From the NCBI GenBank assembly GCA_020161265.1, contig JAIUOC010000012.1:124001-188000 (forward strand): a stretch of 64,000 bases of DNA, written 5' to 3'. A program made the translations under genes and the position numbers. Source of the DNA: Chloroflexota bacterium (GTDB taxonomy: Bacteria; Chloroflexota; Chloroflexia; Chloroflexales; Herpetosiphonaceae). The notes beneath the pieces are model-generated. The model was not told the origin of the DNA and did no database searches. It saw nothing but the letters and a program-made list of their open reading frames with translations. This document shows positions 53,442 to 63,092 of the stretch, piece by piece; the stretch's first letter is position 1, and each line of letters begins with the position of its first letter.

Positions 53442-54857
53442 TTGGGTTTGGACGCTGAAGCACTACAAATTGGGGCATTGATTTTGGCTATGGCTTTGGT
53501 GGCCTTGATGTTTCGTCAGCGCTTTGGCCGCGATTGGCGCGAATTTCGGCTGTGGCAAGCCCAACAACGGGCGATTCAACCTGAGCCAACCAGCATCAGC
53601 CCATTTAAGCCCTTGGCGACCAGCCTCGATCCACGTACCTTGCCCGAAGCTGGCACGGCCCTGCTCAATCCGCCGCACGATCTACGAGTGTTGGCCCACG
53701 AATTGCGCCAAACCAATAAACGCTTTGTGCTGGCTTTAGGCTGGCGTAGTGTTCAGGGCGTGGTTTCGTTGGTGCATGGCTCGTTGATCGACGATTTTAC
53801 CCATGTGCAAGTCAGCGGAGCAACTGGTTCGGGCAAAGATGGCTGGGTGCGTACCGCATTGCTCTATCTATGTCTCACCAATCCTGCTGAGCGCTTGCAA
53901 TTGGCTTTGGTCGATGGCAAAGCAGGTTTGTCGTGGCTGGGCTGGCGCGAAAAAGCCCACGTTGGTTTATTTGCCGAAGCTGAGCATGAATTAGCTCCCG
54001 CCTTGACATGGTTGACTGAACAGCGATTGCAGCGCCAAAAATTGCTCAAAGCCGCCGAATGCGAGCGCTGGGAAGAATATCAAGGCCACGATCTGCCGTT
54101 GTTGGTCGTGTTTATCAGTGAATTGACCTTACTCGAACAAGCGATCGGAGCCAAACAACTTGAGCAATGGCTCAATAGCGAGTTGACCAGTGGTCGTGCC
54201 GCAGGCATTCGCTACATTATTGCGACCCAAACATTTAGCAATTTGAGCACGCGTTTTCGTTCGCAAATTAGCTTAGCAGTCGCTGGCTATCAGCCGCGTG
54301 ATGATGCCGATGAGCCAAATACCACCCTGCCAACTAAGGCCTTCCCCAGTAGTGCCTTGCCACCGTCGCGTTTGCCTAGTCCACCCGCAGGCGCTGGCGT
54401 ATTTAGCTGTGTTCAAGGCCGCAATGCCGTCACGGTGCGCACGAGCTTTATCGATAAAACCCAGCGCCAACAATTGCTGAGCCTCTTGCCCGACCGCCAA
54501 CAAGCCTTGCCAACCCTCGAAGCTGCACCAACCAAAGCAGCTAGTTTGCCGATTGCCACCGACCAACCCTTGATTGCGCTCGCCCAAACCCCCAGCCAAA
54601 GCTACAATCGCTATGATTTGGCCCAACTTTTGTTGCAATACCTCAATCGCCCTGAACAATTGCTTGATGCTGAGCTTTTTCGCAATGCTTGCGGCATTGA
54701 ATACAAACGTTTGCGTAGTTATGCTGGCGTGGCTCGCTTGTTTTGGGGCAAAGATGCTGCCCCCAATAAAAGCCGCCTGATCAAGCAAGCCCTCGAACGC
54801 CAAGCCACCCCCAATGAACAAGAAATGTTGGCCAATTTGCTGGGTACAGTTGCCTAG
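53442..54857 (+). CDS. FtsK/SpoIIIE-like ATPase with altered Walker motifs
   Basis: 471 residues from a TTG (a TTG two codons later is equally possible). One N-terminal membrane helix (8-23). The ATPase core (about 95-330) has Walker A GATGSGKD (126-133) with Asp instead of Ser/Thr, Walker B LLVVFISEL (220-228) with Ser in place of Asp, and the expected sensor IIATQT (259-264). A Pro/Ser linker (about 295-310), then a C-terminal helical, winged-helix-like region (about 380-471). DNA translocase fold; activity is doubtful or unusual. No conjugation or division genes are adjacent. Confidence 0.8.
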   Translation: MGLDAEALQIGALILAMALVALMFRQRFGRDWREFRLWQAQQRAIQPEPTSISPFKPLATSLDPRTLPEAGTALLNPPHDLRVLAHELRQTNKRFVLALGWRSVQGVVSLVHGSLIDDFTHVQVSGATGSGKDGWVRTALLYLCLTNPAERLQLALVDGKAGLSWLGWREKAHVGLFAEAEHELAPALTWLTEQRLQRQKLLKAAECERWEEYQGHDLPLLVVFISELTLLEQAIGAKQLEQWLNSELTSGRAAGIRYIIATQTFSNLSTRFRSQISLAVAGYQPRDDADEPNTTLPTKAFPSSALPPSRLPSPPAGAGVFSCVQGRNAVTVRTSFIDKTQRQQLLSLLPDRQQALPTLEAAPTKAASLPIATDQPLIALAQTPSQSYNRYDLAQLLLQYLNRPEQLLDAELFRNACGIEYKRLRSYAGVARLFWGKDAAPNKSRLIKQALERQATPNEQEMLANLLGTVA

Positions 54858-54993
54858 AACTCAATTGTGTGCTAAAAAGGTTGTTAAATCTTTCACAAAG
54901 AGAAATTAAATCAACACGCAGCAATCAACTCAAACGCGGTACACTTTCTGCAATGAATTGATAAGCGAACCACGATCAGTTGAGGAATGAGCG

Positions 54994-55422
54994 ATGCAAA
55001 CTCTGCAAGCAGGCACTATCGTACCGAATTTCACCCTTCAAACCGCAATGGGCGAACGATTTAGCCGCAGCGATCTCCGTGGCAAAGCAGCCCTCGTCAT
55101 TGTGTTTTTGCCCGCCTACGATGGCTTAAATCCAACCTATTTGGCTAATCTCAGCACTGCCGTTCAGCGCTGGTCGCATGAACAAAAAGCTGTGGTTATT
55201 TCAGCCGAGGCCTTGCCGCCAACCGAAGGCTTAATCGTGCTGCGTGACCCAGAAGCCAAGGTCATTACCCAATTTTTGGGCGAAGGCAAGGGCGGTTGGT
55301 TTATCACCGATCGCTATGGCGAGTTGTATGCCCAAGGTCAAGCGCTCTCAACTGCTGATTTGCCCAAGCCCATGAGCCTTAGTGAATGGCTCGAATACGT
55401 CAATATGCGCTGTAGTGGCTAA
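54994..55422 (+). CDS. Redoxin-fold protein lacking the peroxidatic cysteine
   Basis: 142 residues. Starts like AhpC/TSA peroxiredoxins (LQAGTIVPNFTLQTAMGERF, then SDLRGKAALVIVFLPAYDGLNP), but the T-x-x-C position is PTYL with no cysteine. The only Cys (140) is three residues from the end. LRDPEAKVITQFL and GWFITDRYGELYA complete the fold. Probably not a peroxidase; may bind or sense. GAGGAATG lies before the ATG. Confidence 0.8.
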   Translation: MQTLQAGTIVPNFTLQTAMGERFSRSDLRGKAALVIVFLPAYDGLNPTYLANLSTAVQRWSHEQKAVVISAEALPPTEGLIVLRDPEAKVITQFLGEGKGGWFITDRYGELYAQGQALSTADLPKPMSLSEWLEYVNMRCSG

Positions 55423-55423
55423 G

Positions 55424-55515
55424 TTAAAGGCAGAAGTCAAAGGGCAAAAGGCAAAAACTACCAAAGAAATATATTCCTATTGCCAAAATCCCATAGCCAA
55501 TAGCCACTTATAGAA
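55424..55515. repeat. AAGTCAA / AAAGGCA heptads and GCCAATAG units
   Basis: GGCAGAAGTCAAAGGGCAAA and similar 7-base units (55430-55460), then ATAGCCAATAGCC (55490-55505), after the redoxin gene. No gene. Confidence 0.75.
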
Positions 55516-55589
55516 CTGAGATGAATATGGTTTATCCAACCGCTTCCAGCGATTAAGGCTGCTCCAGCTTTAATCGCTGGTTTGTTTTA

Positions 55590-55685
55590 GTTGGGGATCG
55601 GCAACTGGGGATTGGGGGTCAGATAGCTTAATTCCAATAGTTTCAAAATGCTGATCCCTGACCCCTAACCTCTGATCGCTCAATT
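55590..55685. repeat. GGGGATC heptads with inverted GATCCCT copies
   Basis: GGGGATCGGCAACTGGGGAT and GATCCCTGACCCCTAACCTC are built of 7-base units and face each other across 30 bases. Ends 11 bases before the CHRD-gene promoter. Confidence 0.8.
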
Positions 55686-55696
55686 AATTTTGGGTA

Positions 55697-55725
55697 TTGA
55701 CACACAGTGTGTCATTTGCGATAAT
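55697..55725 (+). promoter_or_regulatory. Promoter with a palindromic operator for the CHRD gene
   Basis: TTGACA (55697-55702), 17-base spacer, GATAAT (55720-55725). TGACACACAGTGTGTCA (55698-55714), a perfect 8+1+8 palindrome, overlaps the -35 and spacer, so a repressor bound there would block polymerase. Confidence 0.8.
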
Positions 55726-55780
55726 AGCAGTCATGCGGCGCAGGATTGAATCAAAAAAACAAACATATAGGAGTGTGTTT

Positions 55781-56548
55781 ATGATCAAGCAAGCGATGGT
55801 TCGTGGAATTGCAGGATTGACCTTGATTGGATTATTAGCAGCGTGTCAATCGGCGGAATCGACCCAACCAAGTGCAACGACGGCTCCAGCAGCGGCTCAC
55901 ACCCAAATGGCCCATACCAGCAACACCACCGCCAGTCAGCCAGCCAACAATCCAGCCCTTGATACGGCGCTTGATCCCAGCCGTGGGCAAGAAATTGGCT
56001 ATGTGTATGAAGCATTTTTAAGCCCACACCAAGAGCCAGGCGAAGAGGAAGATGCTCCAGCGCTTACGCCTAATGAGCTACTTTCAAGCGCTCCATCGCA
56101 GCCCCGCGCCAATCGCACTTCACGTGGCCACGGTTTCTTGCGAATTACCAAAGATCTCAGCAAGGCCTATGTTGATGTTAAACTCGAAAACGTCAAACCC
56201 GAAGATGTGGTGATGTTTCATATTCACTGTGGCAAGCCCGATATCCTTGGCCCAATCTTGATCGACTTCGCCTTCTCGGGCAATATTCAAGAAAATTTGG
56301 CTGATGGGACGTTCTCGGTCGAGCTAACCAACACCGATATCGAAAAGGAAAGCGAAGCTGGTTCGGGCTTATTGGGCTTATTCACGGCTGGTTGTCCAAT
56401 TGTGCCAGGCTTGCCCGACGAAGTTCAAACCATTTCAGGCATGCAGCACATTGCTGAACAAAGTGAGCTTTACTTCAATTTGCACACCAAAGGCCAAACC
56501 TTCTATGGTGATATTCGCGGCAAATTGCAACCAGTCAAAAATCCCTAA
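55781..56548 (+). CDS. CHRD-domain lipoprotein
   Basis: 255 residues from the ATG at 55781, with AGGAG 9 bases upstream. Signal peptide with lipobox LLAAC (Cys22), a Thr/Ala/Gln linker (25-60), then a CHRD domain (about 70-235): HGFLRITKDLSKAYVDVKL, VVMFHIHCGKPDILGPI with the HIHxG core, and a C-terminal strand FYGDIRGKL. CHRD domains occur in chordin and in many bacterial secreted proteins; their bacterial role is unknown. Under a repressible promoter. Confidence 0.9.
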   Translation: MIKQAMVRGIAGLTLIGLLAACQSAESTQPSATTAPAAAHTQMAHTSNTTASQPANNPALDTALDPSRGQEIGYVYEAFLSPHQEPGEEEDAPALTPNELLSSAPSQPRANRTSRGHGFLRITKDLSKAYVDVKLENVKPEDVVMFHIHCGKPDILGPILIDFAFSGNIQENLADGTFSVELTNTDIEKESEAGSGLLGLFTAGCPIVPGLPDEVQTISGMQHIAEQSELYFNLHTKGQTFYGDIRGKLQPVKNP

Positions 56549-56558
56549 ATTGGCCGAA

Positions 56559-56594
56559 GCAACGCTCCCTGCTCATATCTGGGCAGGGAGTTGC
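56559..56594 (+). terminator. Terminator of the CHRD gene
   Basis: GCAAC.GCTCCCTGC pairs with GCAGGGAG.TTGC around a 10-base loop; a short ATTT follows. Confidence 0.8.
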
Positions 56595-56664
56595 ATTTAA
56601 CAAATCAACCCCAAATGCGATATGCTACAATGCCTAAGCTAGTTTTGGCGAGAAATAGGGCTGT

Positions 56665-57780
56665 ATGCAGATTGCAATTGATGCTAGTCGTTTGGCGGTT
56701 GGGCAGCGCACTGGCACCGAATCATATACAACTGAATTAGTGCGAGCGCTGGCTCAAACTGACCGTACCAACCACTATTGTTTATATGTGAATCAACTCC
56801 CCGCAGCGTTGCCCCCACTAGGCCGCAATTGGCGGATCAAGCCGATTCCTGCGCCGCGTTTATGGACGCACTTGCGGCTTGGCCCAACCTGGCAGCTCGA
56901 TCGGCCAGATGTGGCGTTTGTGCCAGCCCATGTCTTGCCAAGTTTGCCGCCACGTCGCAGCGTTGTGACGATTCACGATTTGGGCTACGAGCACCATCCT
57001 GAATCGCACCCCGCTCGCCAACGGCTGTATTTGCGCTACTCAACCTTATGGAGCGCTCGTATGGCCAGCCAGATTATTGCGATCTCCGAAGCCACCAAGC
57101 GCGATCTTTTGCACTACACAGGCATTGCCGCCGAAAAAATTAGCGTGATCTACCACGGCGTGCACGAGCGTTTTTATCCTCATTCAAGTGAGCAAACCAA
57201 AGCAACTGCTGCCAAATATGGCTTACACGGCGAGTATTTATTATTTATCAGCACAATTCAGCCACGCAAAAATTTGGTACGCTTGATCGAAGCCTATGCC
57301 CAAGCCCGCCAACGCTGCCCTGATTTGCCGATTTTGGCCTTGGGCGGCAAAACTGGCTGGCTAACCGAACAAATTACCCAACAAGCTCAACAGTTAGGAA
57401 TCAGCGATCATGTGGCCTTTTTAGGCTATGTAGCCGATGAAGATTTACCAACGCTGCTCAGTGGTGCGACAATCTATCTGTTGCCATCGCTCTACGAAGG
57501 CTTTGGCATGACCGTTTTGGAAGCGATGGCCAGCGGCGTTGCAGTGATTACCAGCAATGTCAGCAGCCTGCCTGAGGTTGCTGGCGATGCAGCCTTGTTG
57601 GTCGAGCCGACCCAAACCGCTGCAATTGCCGCAGCGATTGTTGAGCTTTGGCAAAACTCACAGCAACGCCACGATTTCGCTCAACGCGGCCTAGCATGGG
57701 CCAAACAATGGACATGGCAGCGCTGTGCTGAACAAACTTTAGCAGTTCTAACAACGGTTGGGCATCATGGCTCATTCTAA
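56665..57780 (+). CDS. GT4-family glycosyltransferase
   Basis: 371 residues. GT-B fold: N-terminal RLAVGQRTGTESYTTELVRAL (acceptor side), FVPAHVLPSLPPRRSVVTIHDLGYEH, and in the C-terminal half FISTIQPRKNLVRLIEAY and the ExxxxxxxE donor motif EGFGMTVLEAMASG. Transfers a sugar from a nucleotide donor to a lipid or glycan. The start has AGGG upstream. The next gene begins 21 bases after the stop. Confidence 0.92.
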   Translation: MQIAIDASRLAVGQRTGTESYTTELVRALAQTDRTNHYCLYVNQLPAALPPLGRNWRIKPIPAPRLWTHLRLGPTWQLDRPDVAFVPAHVLPSLPPRRSVVTIHDLGYEHHPESHPARQRLYLRYSTLWSARMASQIIAISEATKRDLLHYTGIAAEKISVIYHGVHERFYPHSSEQTKATAAKYGLHGEYLLFISTIQPRKNLVRLIEAYAQARQRCPDLPILALGGKTGWLTEQITQQAQQLGISDHVAFLGYVADEDLPTLLSGATIYLLPSLYEGFGMTVLEAMASGVAVITSNVSSLPEVAGDAALLVEPTQTAAIAAAIVELWQNSQQRHDFAQRGLAWAKQWTWQRCAEQTLAVLTTVGHHGSF

Positions 57781-57801
57781 ACAACGGTGGGTGGAGGAAG
57801 C

Positions 57802-59658
57802 ATGCGCATCGAAGATTTAATCGGCAAGCAACTTGGGCGCTATAAGATTAACCGCATTCTTGGGCGCGGCGGTATGGCCGCAGTATTCGAGGCCGAGGAT
57901 ACAATTTTGCGTCGATTGGTGGCGCTCAAGGTGTTGTATGCCCAATATGTGGCCGATGCCAACCTGGTTGAGCGGTTTCGGCGTGAAGCAATTTTGGCGG
58001 CTCGCTTGGAGCATGCGCATATCGTGCCAATTTATGATGTTGGCGAATCCGATGGCGTGGTCTATATCGCCATGAAGCTGCTAACTGGGCAGTCGTTGCA
58101 AGATAGTTTATTAATTGATAGCACGTTGTCGCCAGAACGAGTTGGCGAAATTGTGCGGCAAGTTGCTAGTGCCTTAGATTATGCCCATGGTCGCGGGGTG
58201 GTGCATCGCGATATCAAGCCAGGCAACGTGATGCTCGATGCTGATAATCAAGTTGTTTTGACTGATTTTGGAATTGCCAAATCGCTTGATGCCCCCGGCC
58301 TTACTACCACTGGCGTGATGGTTGGCACGCCCGATTATATGGCTCCTGAGCAGATCGATAGCAAAATTGGCCCAGTTGATGCGCGAGCTGATATCTACGC
58401 GCTGGCAGTGATGGCCTATCGCATGTTGACTGGGGCACGACCATTCGATGGCTCGACAACTGATATTCTGCTGGCGCATCTTTCGCGTGTGCCCGAAGCG
58501 GCCTCGTTGCGCAACCCGCATGTGCCGCCATCGATTGATGCAGTGCTCAGCGCGGCGCTAGCCAAAAATCCTGCTGATCGGACTAAATCGGCAGGCTTAT
58601 TTGCCCGCGCTTTGAATGAAGCAATTGGTTCGCCAACTGGGATCGCCGCAACTCCGCCACCTGGAGCCAAGCAAGCAGTGGTGATTCCGAGTGTGGCCGC
58701 TGAGCAAATTGTGGCCAAAGCTCAAGGGGCGACCCAAACATCAGCTATCACTCGCCGTAAACGCCCTTCAACATGGCCAATTCTCTTGTTAATTGGCTCG
58801 ATTATTACCGGCGTGCTGATGTTTGTCACTGATACCGTTTTGGATAATCGCCAAGAGGCCAAACAGACCCTTGCAACTGAGGCTGCCGAACGCGGTCAGT
58901 ATCAAACCCAAGTTGCCCAAATTGGGGTAACGCAAACCGCTTTAGCCGCTCAAATCGACCAAACAGCAACAGCAACCATGCCTGTTCGCAGCACCGCCAC
59001 GCTTGAAGCGAGCGTCCCTAGCCCTACAGCTGAGGCTGCACAACCAAGCCAAGCTGCTCAAACAACCGCTCGACCCGTTGCAACCCAAGGAGTTCCAGTA
59101 GCATCAAGCCCTACAATTGCCCCAACCAATAATCCGCCAACCCCAACCGTGGCAACTCCAACGGTTTTGGCGGCCTGTATTGGACCATTGCAAGGTGGTT
59201 TTGGCACGCTTTGGCGCACAAATCCCAACATTGCTGAAGCGTTGGGCTGCCCAAGTAATGGCGAGGCCGCCAGTACTGCCTCAATTCAATATTTTGATGG
59301 CGGGATGATGTATTGGGTTGGCAATAGTGATCAAATTTATGTTTACTATGGCGCGGCGGCTAGCGGCTCGTGGCAAAGTTTTGCCAACCCCAACGATCCC
59401 TCATATGATGAACCGCGCGAAACCGCGCCTGCTGGCAAATTGGAGCCAATTCGTGGTTTTGGCACGCTCTGGCATACGATTAGTGCCATTCGCTCAGCAT
59501 TAAGTTGGGCCAATAGCCCCGAATACCCAATTACTGGCGTGGTGCAATATTTTCCCAATGGCATGATGGTGTTCTCGCCAGCCCTCGAAGGTCGTCCCGA
59601 CCGCATTTGGGTGATGACTAATGATGGCGGCTGGACGCGCTATACCGATCCAAATTAA
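57802..59658 (+). CDS. Transmembrane Ser/Thr protein kinase with outer FGTLW modules
   Basis: 618 residues from the ATG at 57802 with GGAGGAAG upstream. Kinase domain (about 13-275): LGRGGMAAVFEAED, Lys43, HRDIKPGNV (135-143), DFG (155-157), GTPDYMAPEQ. One membrane helix at 325-343. The outer part has a Thr/Pro/Ala-rich stalk (about 350-460) and two modules (about 466-520 and 535-618) with FGTLWRTNPNIAEALGCP, VQYFPNGMM and RIWV. The same module family occurs in the L,D-transpeptidase at 6.9 kb. Likely senses an envelope signal. Confidence 0.93.
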   Translation: MRIEDLIGKQLGRYKINRILGRGGMAAVFEAEDTILRRLVALKVLYAQYVADANLVERFRREAILAARLEHAHIVPIYDVGESDGVVYIAMKLLTGQSLQDSLLIDSTLSPERVGEIVRQVASALDYAHGRGVVHRDIKPGNVMLDADNQVVLTDFGIAKSLDAPGLTTTGVMVGTPDYMAPEQIDSKIGPVDARADIYALAVMAYRMLTGARPFDGSTTDILLAHLSRVPEAASLRNPHVPPSIDAVLSAALAKNPADRTKSAGLFARALNEAIGSPTGIAATPPPGAKQAVVIPSVAAEQIVAKAQGATQTSAITRRKRPSTWPILLLIGSIITGVLMFVTDTVLDNRQEAKQTLATEAAERGQYQTQVAQIGVTQTALAAQIDQTATATMPVRSTATLEASVPSPTAEAAQPSQAAQTTARPVATQGVPVASSPTIAPTNNPPTPTVATPTVLAACIGPLQGGFGTLWRTNPNIAEALGCPSNGEAASTASIQYFDGGMMYWVGNSDQIYVYYGAAASGSWQSFANPNDPSYDEPRETAPAGKLEPIRGFGTLWHTISAIRSALSWANSPEYPITGVVQYFPNGMMVFSPALEGRPDRIWVMTNDGGWTRYTDPN

Positions 59659-59659
59659 C

Positions 59660-59855
59660 CTCAAAAGGCAGAAGTCAAAAATCAAAAGAGCATGAAGTAA
59701 AAAAGTAGCGGTGCAGATAGAGAATGCTTATTGAACCCACAAAGGACACGAAGAGCACAAAGGTTTAATTTGTCGTTCTAAAGCATTTCGACGCAATTCA
59801 GGCATTCAGGCAATCCAATATTAGCGGCTTTCGTGTTCTTCGCGGTTTCAATATT
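59660..59855. repeat. AAGTCAA heptads and nonamer inverted pair
   Basis: GGCAGAAGTCAAAAATCAAAA (59667-59686) then CACAAAGGACACGAAGAG (59738-59757) facing TTCGTGTTCTTCGCGG (59829-59845). No gene in the 266-base gap. Confidence 0.8.
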
Positions 59856-59876
59856 TCTAGTTGCTTAGCATAACAA

Positions 59877-59910
59877 AATCCCCATGCTGCTCGGAAACAG
59901 CATGGGGATT
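59877..59910 (-). terminator. Terminator of acnA
   Basis: 13-base-pair perfect stem AATCCCCATGCTG / CAGCATGGGGATT; minus-strand side continues TTGTTA. Starts 14 bases after the acnA stop. Confidence 0.85.
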
Positions 59911-59924
59911 GTTAGTTTTAGCAA

Positions 59925-62642
59925 TTAGGCAGTTTTGGCCAATTGGCGCAGTACAGTGTGGAGAATCCCACCGTTCTTGTAGTATTCAACTTCAACTGGG
60001 GTGTCGATCCGCACGACAGCTTGGAAACTGAGTTCGCTGCCATCGGGGCGCACTGCCCGCACGGTCAATTCTGAGCGAGCTTGTAAATCGTCGTTGATAC
60101 CTTCGACTGAGAAGCTTTCGTCGCCCTTCAAGCCAAGGCTAGCCGCCGATTCGCCAGCGCGATATTGCAATGGCAACACGCCCATCCCGACCAAGTTCGA
60201 GCGGTGAATCCGTTCGTAACTTTCGGCGATAACGACTTTTACGCCTAAGAGATAGGTGCCTTTGGCTGCCCAGTCGCGTGAGCTACCAGTGCCATATTCC
60301 TTGCCAGCCAAAATCACCAACGGCGTGCCACTGGCTTGATAGGCCATCGAGGCATCGTAGATCGATTGTTGTTCGCCGGTTGGGAAGTAGAGCGTATAGC
60401 CGCCTTCAACTCCATTCAACAACAAGTTTTTCAGGCGGATGTTGGCAAATGTGCCACGCATCATCACTTCGTGGTTGCCACGACGTGCACCATACGAGTT
60501 GAAATCTTGGGGATTAACGCCGTTATCGATTAGATACTTGGCGGCTGGGCTATTTTTGGCGATTGAACCTGCTGGCGAGATGTGATCGGTGGTTACCGAA
60601 TCGCCCAACAAGGCCAAAACCCGTGCGCCCTTGATATCGCCGATTGGCGCTGGCTCAGGTTGCAAATCTTGGAAGAATGGCGGGTGTTGGATATAGGTCG
60701 AGTCGTTGTTCCAAGCATAGATGTTGCCAGTTGGCGCTTGCACGCGCTTCCAAGCATCACTGCCAGCAAACACATTGCCATATTGTTGGGTAAACATTTC
60801 CGGCTTGATCGCTTTGCGCACGGTTTCTTGAATTTCGCTTTGGCTTGGCCAAATATCGCGCAAGTAAACCGGATTGCCTTCTTTATCGTTGCCCAATGGC
60901 TCGGTAGCCAAATCGAGATTGATTGTACCAGCCAAGGCATAGGCGACAACCAATGGTGGTGAGGCCAAGTAGGCAGCCTTAACCAATGGATTGATTCGGC
61001 CTTCGAAGTTGCGGTTACCGCTCAACACAGCGGCGGCAACCAATTCGCCTTCTTGCACGGCGGCGGCGACTGGCTCAGGCAGTGGCCCGCTATTGCCGAT
61101 ACAGGTGGTACAGCCATAGCCAACGATGTGGAAGCCCAACGCTTCGAGTGGCTCGATCAATTCGGCTTGTTCGAGGTAGCTGGAAACGACCCGTGAGCCT
61201 GGTGCCAAACTGGTTTTGACGTAAGGAGCCACAGTCAAGCCTTTTTCGACAGCTTTTTTGGCCAACAAGCCTGCACCCAACATGACCGATGGGTTTGAGG
61301 TGTTGGTACAGCTGGTGATCGAAGCAATCACGACTGCACCATGACCAATCGTGGCCGAGTGACCGTTATTTTGCACGGTGGCGGTGTTTTCGGCTTTCTC
61401 AGTTGACAAGGCAAAACCACGCTCAGCAATTGGAGCGGTCAACGATTTTTGGAACGATGCTTTGGTGCTGGGCAATTCAACCCGATCTTGCGGGCGTTTG
61501 GGGCCAGCAACGCTTGGCACAATCGTCGAAAGATCTAAATGCACAGTGTCGGTGTATTCAGCTTCGGGCGAGTTGGCATCGAGGAACAGGCCTTGGGCTT
61601 TGCTGTAAGCTTCGACCAAATCGGCCAATTCATCCGAGCGGCCAGTGCTGCGCAAGAAGTGAATGGTTTCTTGATCGACAGGGAAGAAGCCCATGGTTGC
61701 GCCATATTCGGGAGCCATGTTGGCAATCGTTGCGCGATCTGAGAGCGCCATATTAGCCACGCCTGGGCCATAGAATTCGACAAACTTGCCGACCACGCCT
61801 TTTTTGCGCAGCAATTCGGTGACGGTCAAGGCTAAGTCGGTGGCGGTAGCGCCTTCAGGCAATTGGCCAGTTACTTTGAAGCCAATAACTTCAGGCAAGA
61901 GCATGTAGATTGGCTGACCAAGCATCACGGCTTCGGCTTCGATCCCGCCAACACCCCAGCCAACCACGCCAAGGCCGTTGATCATGGTGGTGTGCGAGTC
62001 AGTCCCAACCAACGAATCGGGCAGGGCTACCAATTCGCCTTCTTCAGTGAATACTTGAACAACTTTTGCCAAATATTCAAGGTTGACTTGGTGCACAATC
62101 CCGGTTTCGGGTGGCACGACGCTGAAGTTATCGAAGGCTTGCTGGCCCCATTTCAAAAACTCATAGCGTTCGGCGTTGCGTTCAAATTCGCGCTCGGCAT
62201 TGAAGAACAAAGCCATTTTTGAGCCGAATTGATCGATTTGCACCGAGTGGTCGATCACCAAATCGACCGGAACCAATGGGTTAATTCGTTGGGGATCGCC
62301 ACCTTGCTGAGCCATTGCAGCCCGCATTGCAGCCAAGTCAACTACTGCCGGAACACCCGTGAAGTCTTGCAAAATTACGCGGGCTGGCTTAAACGGAACT
62401 TCGATTTTTTCGGGGTTAGCGGCATTCCAACGCGCCATATTCTCAACATCTTGTTTGGTTACGGCAAAACCATCGTTGTTGCGCAGCATAGCTTCCAACA
62501 ACACCTTAATTGAGAACGGCAATTTGGAGACGGCGGCAATTCCATCTTCTTCGAGTTTGTTGAGCCGATAGTAAACCAACGACCGATCACCGACGGTCAA
62601 CGTGGCTTTGGCCCCAAAATCATCTTGGCGTTTGTGCGTCAT
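59925..62642 (-). CDS. acnA: Aconitate hydratase (AcnA type)
   Basis: 905 residues from the ATG at 62642, with AGAGG 6 bases upstream. Fe-S ligands are in [13 protein letters not shown] (one Cys) and [14 protein letters not shown] (two). [20 protein letters not shown] and the C-terminal swivel domain [29 protein letters not shown] are intact. Interconverts citrate and isocitrate in the TCA cycle; AcnA/IRP1-type length and order. The 5' region has a stem-like pair covering the ribosome binding site. Confidence 0.96.
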   Translation of the reverse strand: MTHKRQDDFGAKATLTVGDRSLVYYRLNKLEEDGIAAVSKLPFSIKVLLEAMLRNNDGFAVTKQDVENMARWNAANPEKIEVPFKPARVILQDFTGVPAVVDLAAMRAAMAQQGGDPQRINPLVPVDLVIDHSVQIDQFGSKMALFFNAEREFERNAERYEFLKWGQQAFDNFSVVPPETGIVHQVNLEYLAKVVQVFTEEGELVALPDSLVGTDSHTTMINGLGVVGWGVGGIEAEAVMLGQPIYMLLPEVIGFKVTGQLPEGATATDLALTVTELLRKKGVVGKFVEFYGPGVANMALSDRATIANMAPEYGATMGFFPVDQETIHFLRSTGRSDELADLVEAYSKAQGLFLDANSPEAEYTDTVHLDLSTIVPSVAGPKRPQDRVELPSTKASFQKSLTAPIAERGFALSTEKAENTATVQNNGHSATIGHGAVVIASITSCTNTSNPSVMLGAGLLAKKAVEKGLTVAPYVKTSLAPGSRVVSSYLEQAELIEPLEALGFHIVGYGCTTCIGNSGPLPEPVAAAVQEGELVAAAVLSGNRNFEGRINPLVKAAYLASPPLVVAYALAGTINLDLATEPLGNDKEGNPVYLRDIWPSQSEIQETVRKAIKPEMFTQQYGNVFAGSDAWKRVQAPTGNIYAWNNDSTYIQHPPFFQDLQPEPAPIGDIKGARVLALLGDSVTTDHISPAGSIAKNSPAAKYLIDNGVNPQDFNSYGARRGNHEVMMRGTFANIRLKNLLLNGVEGGYTLYFPTGEQQSIYDASMAYQASGTPLVILAGKEYGTGSSRDWAAKGTYLLGVKVVIAESYERIHRSNLVGMGVLPLQYRAGESAASLGLKGDESFSVEGINDDLQARSELTVRAVRPDGSELSFQAVVRIDTPVEVEYYKNGGILHTVLRQLAKTA

Positions 62643-62648
62643 CGCAAC

Positions 62649-62766
62649 CTCTCTAGGCACTAATGGGTCATCCCAAGCATCAGGACATGCTGGGTCTAGA
62701 ACAATTGCTTGTTTCTAGTTCTAGCTCTTATGGTACTCGCCGCCTGCCGTTCCTGCAACTAGAGAG
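62649..62766 (-). promoter_or_regulatory. Leader of acnA with possible ribosome-binding-site occlusion
   Basis: CTCTCTAG (minus strand, 62766-62759) can pair with CTAGAGAG (62656-62649), which contains the acnA ribosome binding site. Between them are two local hairpins (CTAGAACTAG-like and CCCAGCAT / ATGCTTGGG). No known riboswitch recognised. Confidence 0.4.
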
Positions 62767-62849
62767 ACCCTTGGCTTAACATAGGCTTTATCTATGCTTA
62801 ATCGTCGTTGTAATAGATATTTCTTTGAGCATTGCTCCACGAGGTATGT

Positions 62850-63025
62850 AGCTATTGGCTATCGGCTATCGGTTTAGGGGATTATTCAGTTTACCAACCA
62901 CATCTCCGATAGTCCAGAGCCATCAGCCTATAGCCAAAAATCTCTGTGCCTCTGCGTTAAATTTAATCCTGACTTCTACCCGACCCGATACTTTCATCCC
63001 TCATCCCTCATCCTTCATATTAAAA
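62850..63025. repeat. GGCTATC heptads, CTCTGTGCC nonamers and CATCCCT heptads
   Basis: TATTGGCTATCGGCTATCGG (62851-62870), its inverted partner around 62905-62935, CTCTGTGCCTCTGCGTT (62943-62959), and CATCCCTCATCCCTCATCCT (62995-63014). Fills the divergent gap between acnA and priA. Confidence 0.8.
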
Positions 63026-63092
63026 ATAAGCTAGCAAGCATGTGCTATGATGAAGCTGCGCTGTTTTGTGTGAAGGAAATGCATTCGCCGTT

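Noticed and set aside
62643-62770. T-box leader upstream of acnA
   Set aside because: No AGGGTGGNACCGCG-type T-box sequence, and acnA is not a usual T-box target.
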